Source: Aquificaceae bacterium (GTDB lineage Bacteria > Aquificota > Aquificia > Aquificales > Aquificaceae). Taken from it: a stretch of DNA of 34,511 nt. Numbering within the stretch: the stretch's first letter is position 1; every line of letters begins with the position of its first letter. The DNA lies in assembly GCA_025056375.1 (NCBI GenBank), contig JANWWH010000010.1, forward strand, positions 1-34,511, read 5' to 3'. Under the pieces are notes generated by a model. That model did no database searches, was not told the origin of the DNA, and saw nothing but the letters and a program-made list of their open reading frames with translations. Positions 32,573 through 34,511 of this stretch are shown piece by piece. The position numbers and the translations under genes were made by a program.

Positions 32573-33360
32573 TGTTAGGAAGGGTTGCGGTCCATATCTC
32601 CGAAGAGGAACCCGAGTATCTGAGCTATGTTAGGGAGGTAACCAGCCGCCTCCAGGTGGCACCACACTTTGTCTACTTTGAGGAAGAAGACCCCTTTGGA
32701 GATATACTGGGCTTTTTCTCCAGACCCTCTGAGGAAAAGCAATTAGCCATAAACAGGAGCATAGGCGAGCTCTTTAGAGATGCTTACCTTCTGCCTCTAT
32801 CCGGCAACAGAGACCAGACCCTCACAAGGCTTCAGGAAGACTACGACCTTCTCTTCGTAAGATACAGAAGACAGCTTCTCAGAAAGTCCATACCCGAGTG
32901 GTTGCTATCAGAAACCGAAGGGCTAAGGCTTTGGGTCTACAAGGATGGCGCAAGGGCGGACATAAGGAAGGTGTGTCTTCCTGTGGATTTCTCCGACAGG
33001 TCTCTAAAACAAGTGGAGTTCGTGGACGCGCTGAAGGACTTTTTCGGTTTTGAATACCATCTTGTGTACTCCCTCAACATGGGCAGGCTCAAGAGTAAGC
33101 TGAGCGGAAAGGATTACAGAAAGAGCTTCTTAGACAAGGAGGAAGAGGTAAAGCACATGTATACGGACATGTTTGGAGAGAGAAGTCTGGACATTATACT
33201 CCTTGAGGGAGACCCATACAAGGACATGGTAAGGTATATAAACTCCGAAGGCTACGACCTGGTGGTGGTAGGAAGAAGGGGAAAGGGCATGAAAGAGCAA
33301 ATAGGTAGCGTGTCCCTGCACCTCATAAGGAGCCTGAAATGTCCTCTGATTGTCCTTTAA
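32572..33360 (+). CDS. universal stress protein family, two-domain
   Basis: A 262-residue protein that appears to hold two UspA-type domains. The second (about 133-262) is clear: VCLPVDFSDRSLKQVEFVDAL at its start, LLEGDP, YDLVVVGRRGKGMKEQIGSVS (nucleotide-binding loop, slightly shorter than the common G-x2-G-x9-G-S) and CPLIVL at the end. The first half is divergent and lacks the ATP loop. Such proteins bind ATP and are linked to stress or energy state. The start overlaps the thrS stop (TAATG) and the end overlaps plsC by 22 bases, so the three genes form one operon. Confidence 0.82.
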   Translation: MLGRVAVHISEEEPEYLSYVREVTSRLQVAPHFVYFEEEDPFGDILGFFSRPSEEKQLAINRSIGELFRDAYLLPLSGNRDQTLTRLQEDYDLLFVRYRRQLLRKSIPEWLLSETEGLRLWVYKDGARADIRKVCLPVDFSDRSLKQVEFVDALKDFFGFEYHLVYSLNMGRLKSKLSGKDYRKSFLDKEEEVKHMYTDMFGERSLDIILLEGDPYKDMVRYINSEGYDLVVVGRRGKGMKEQIGSVSLHLIRSLKCPLIVL

Positions 33361-33980
33361 GCCCTTTGAGTAGATGGCTTTTCTCACCCGTCTGCCCCTT
33401 GGTAAAGTTTGCCTTTAGAAAGCTCTTTCGTGTTGAAGTCTATGGTGTTGAGAACATCCCTCCGGGTCCCTGCATCGTTGCCAGCAATCACAGGAGCCAC
33501 CTTGACCCGCCCCTTCTGAACAGCATATTTCCCAAACCTCTAAGATTTCTGGCAAAGGAAGAGCTCTTCAGGGTCCCCCTTTTGGGTAGGTTAATGCCCC
33601 ACATGGGTGCTCTGCCGGTAAGGAGGGGCTCGGGAGACCTCGAGGTCCTTGAGCTTGCTCTGGAGCTCCTACACTTTGGTTGTAAGGTGGGCATATTTCC
33701 CGAAGGAAGGAGGGCAGACCCCGGTGAGTTTCTAAAGCCCAAGCTGGGTGTAGGTCTTTTAGCCATAAAGAGCCAGAAACCTATCCTACCCGTTTACATC
33801 GAAGGCACGGATTTAGTCTTCCCCAGGCATGCGAGATTTCCAAAGCCTGGGCACCCCATAAGGGTCTTTTTGGGTAGGAGTAGGGTTTACTACGAGGAGG
33901 ACAGCCCTAAGGGCTACAGAAGGGTTGCTGAGGATATCATGGAGAGCATAAAGGAGCTTGCCCGTGGAGAAAATAGTTAG
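33339..33980 (+). CDS. plsC: 1-acyl-sn-glycerol-3-phosphate acyltransferase
   Basis: Makes phosphatidic acid from lysophosphatidic acid at the membrane. The 213-residue protein has the catalytic H-x4-D (SNHRSHLDPP, H51 and D56), the substrate-binding FPEGRR near 120, and LPVYIEGT. A hydrophobic N-terminal stretch would anchor it. The start ATG lies inside the end of the stress-protein gene, the last steps of an overlapping thrS-usp-plsC operon. Confidence 0.92.
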   Translation: MSSDCPLSPLSRWLFSPVCPLVKFAFRKLFRVEVYGVENIPPGPCIVASNHRSHLDPPLLNSIFPKPLRFLAKEELFRVPLLGRLMPHMGALPVRRGSGDLEVLELALELLHFGCKVGIFPEGRRADPGEFLKPKLGVGLLAIKSQKPILPVYIEGTDLVFPRHARFPKPGHPIRVFLGRSRVYYEEDSPKGYRRVAEDIMESIKELARGENS

Positions 33981-34056
33981 TGTGGTGGGTTATCACAAGG
34001 CAAGAAAGACCACCATAGAGCTCATACCCGAGCTCCAAAGAAGGGAGTATGTTTAA
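33964..34056 (+). pseudogene. mobB remnant (N-terminal 30 codons)
   Basis: A short frame starting at GTG 33964 reads EKIVSVVGYHKARKTT and then IELIPELQRREYV before a TAA stop. This matches the first 30-35 residues of MobB, the GTPase accessory protein of molybdopterin-guanine-dinucleotide synthesis (VVGYHKSGKTT...IERLIPEL..RGY). The P-loop Gly is replaced by Arg, residues are missing around the P-loop helix, and the rest of the gene is gone, replaced by birA. It overlaps plsC by 17 bases and birA by 8, so it could still couple their translation. Confidence 0.6.
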
Positions 34057-34511
34057 CCTGCTTCTTTGGCTTTCGGAGATTACTTCCACGCAAGAGTTTC
34101 TTAAAGAGAAGAACCTTCCCCTTTGGAGTGTGGTTGTAGCCAATAGGCAGACCGCAGGTAGGGGAAGGCTGGGTAGGGTTTGGCACTCTTCAGAGGGCGG
34201 GCTTTACCTGAGCCTTTCTCTACCCACAGGGCTCAGAGACGAGACAACAATACCGCTCCTTATAGCTGGTGCGGTGGCAGAATATTTGAGGTCTCTTGGG
34301 TTCATGCCCGCTATAAAGTGGGTCAACGATGTATACTTGCAGGGGAAAAAGGTGTGCGGCGTGCTCACAGAAAGGCTCAGAGAAAGAGTTCTTGTGGGTA
34401 TAGGCATAAACCTGAACCAAGAAAGCTTCCCAGAGGGTCTGGAGGCGGTGTCTCTAAAAATGGTCTCTGGCAGGAACTTTGAAAAGGTGGACTTTTTGCT
34501 GGGTTTGTTAG
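34049..34511 (+). CDS. birA: biotin--[acetyl-CoA-carboxylase] ligase (partial, right edge)
   Basis: Attaches biotin to the carboxyl-carrier protein. 154 codons are present and the frame is open at the window end. It begins directly with the catalytic domain (LSEITSTQEFL), so it lacks the DNA-binding domain of E. coli BirA and is probably not a repressor. The biotinyl-AMP loop TAGRGRLGRVW, the GGLYLSLSL strand, KWVNDVYLQGKKVCGVLTE (normally KWPND) and VGIGINLN are all visible. AAGGGAG lies very close to ATG 34049, inside the mobB remnant. Confidence 0.93.
   Translation, partial: MFNLLLWLSEITSTQEFLKEKNLPLWSVVVANRQTAGRGRLGRVWHSSEGGLYLSLSLPTGLRDETTIPLLIAGAVAEYLRSLGFMPAIKWVNDVYLQGKKVCGVLTERLRERVLVGIGINLNQESFPEGLEAVSLKMVSGRNFEKVDFLLGLL

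Overview
The window comes from a compact, gene-dense chromosome of a thermophilic, autotroph-like member of the Aquificaceae (the Hydrogenobacter / Thermocrinis / Aquifex group). The best lineage marker is a small cytochrome c (2653-2946). Its mature 80 residues follow Hydrogenobacter thermophilus cytochrome c-552 almost position for position, but with many substitutions, so this looks like a relative and not that species. An Aquifex-type superoxide dismutase, heme A/O synthesis genes, a CydA-like oxidase subunit and two sigma-54 activators fit the same picture. I recognise about 43 protein genes or gene fragments and one tRNA. There is no mobile element, no CRISPR array, and no gap longer than 300 bases.

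Left part (1-5.2 kb). A CydA-like bd-oxidase-superfamily subunit runs off the left edge, read from a sigma-70 promoter with an FNR-like box in its spacer. A def-spoVG pair follows on the same strand. Divergent from it is a sigma-54 operon: two DUF2173 paralogues, cytochrome c-552 and an SCP2 protein. The operon has a near-perfect -24/-12 promoter and a helically phased GTTGCAAC repeat that looks like an activator site. The PAS-AAA-Fis activator that probably binds there is encoded immediately downstream, under its own promoter.

Middle part (5.2-20.3 kb). A minus-strand operon runs membrane coiled-coil protein, bacterial eRF1-like protein (baeRF), NYN nuclease, ribF. It looks like an RNA or translation quality-control module. 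Next come mazG, then the operon mrp - nifS-like - queH, in which the NifS-like protein has lost its PLP lysine. After that lie a PilT-derived protein without a P-loop, an ornithine/diaminopimelate-type decarboxylase, tRNA-Arg(ACG), a PCu(A)C copper chaperone, Fe/Mn-SOD, a zinc-ribbon membrane protein, lpd, rimM, an Nfu protein and an exported DsrE-like protein.

Right part (20.4-34.5 kb). murG, galU, ctaA, ctaB and a heme-copper-oxidase-like membrane protein all run forward. They are followed by the methionine-salvage pair mtnD-mtnC (reverse), pgl, an NtrX-like regulator, guaB, an IscU-like small protein, thrS, a universal stress protein, plsC, a mobB remnant and birA (cut by the right edge).

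The most striking global feature is expression architecture. About 16 genes have a TATAAT-like box 4-11 bases before the start codon and no Shine-Dalgarno sequence, so they should be leaderless. In four cases the TAA stop of the upstream gene is itself part of that box. Three divergent pairs share overlapping -10 boxes in gaps of only 16-23 bases, and six of seven convergent pairs overlap at their 3' ends. The window also has an unusual number of proteins that keep a family fold but lack a key residue: NifS-like, PilT-like, IscU-like, CtaA, the HCO-like protein, and the GAFTSA variant of the NtrX-like regulator.
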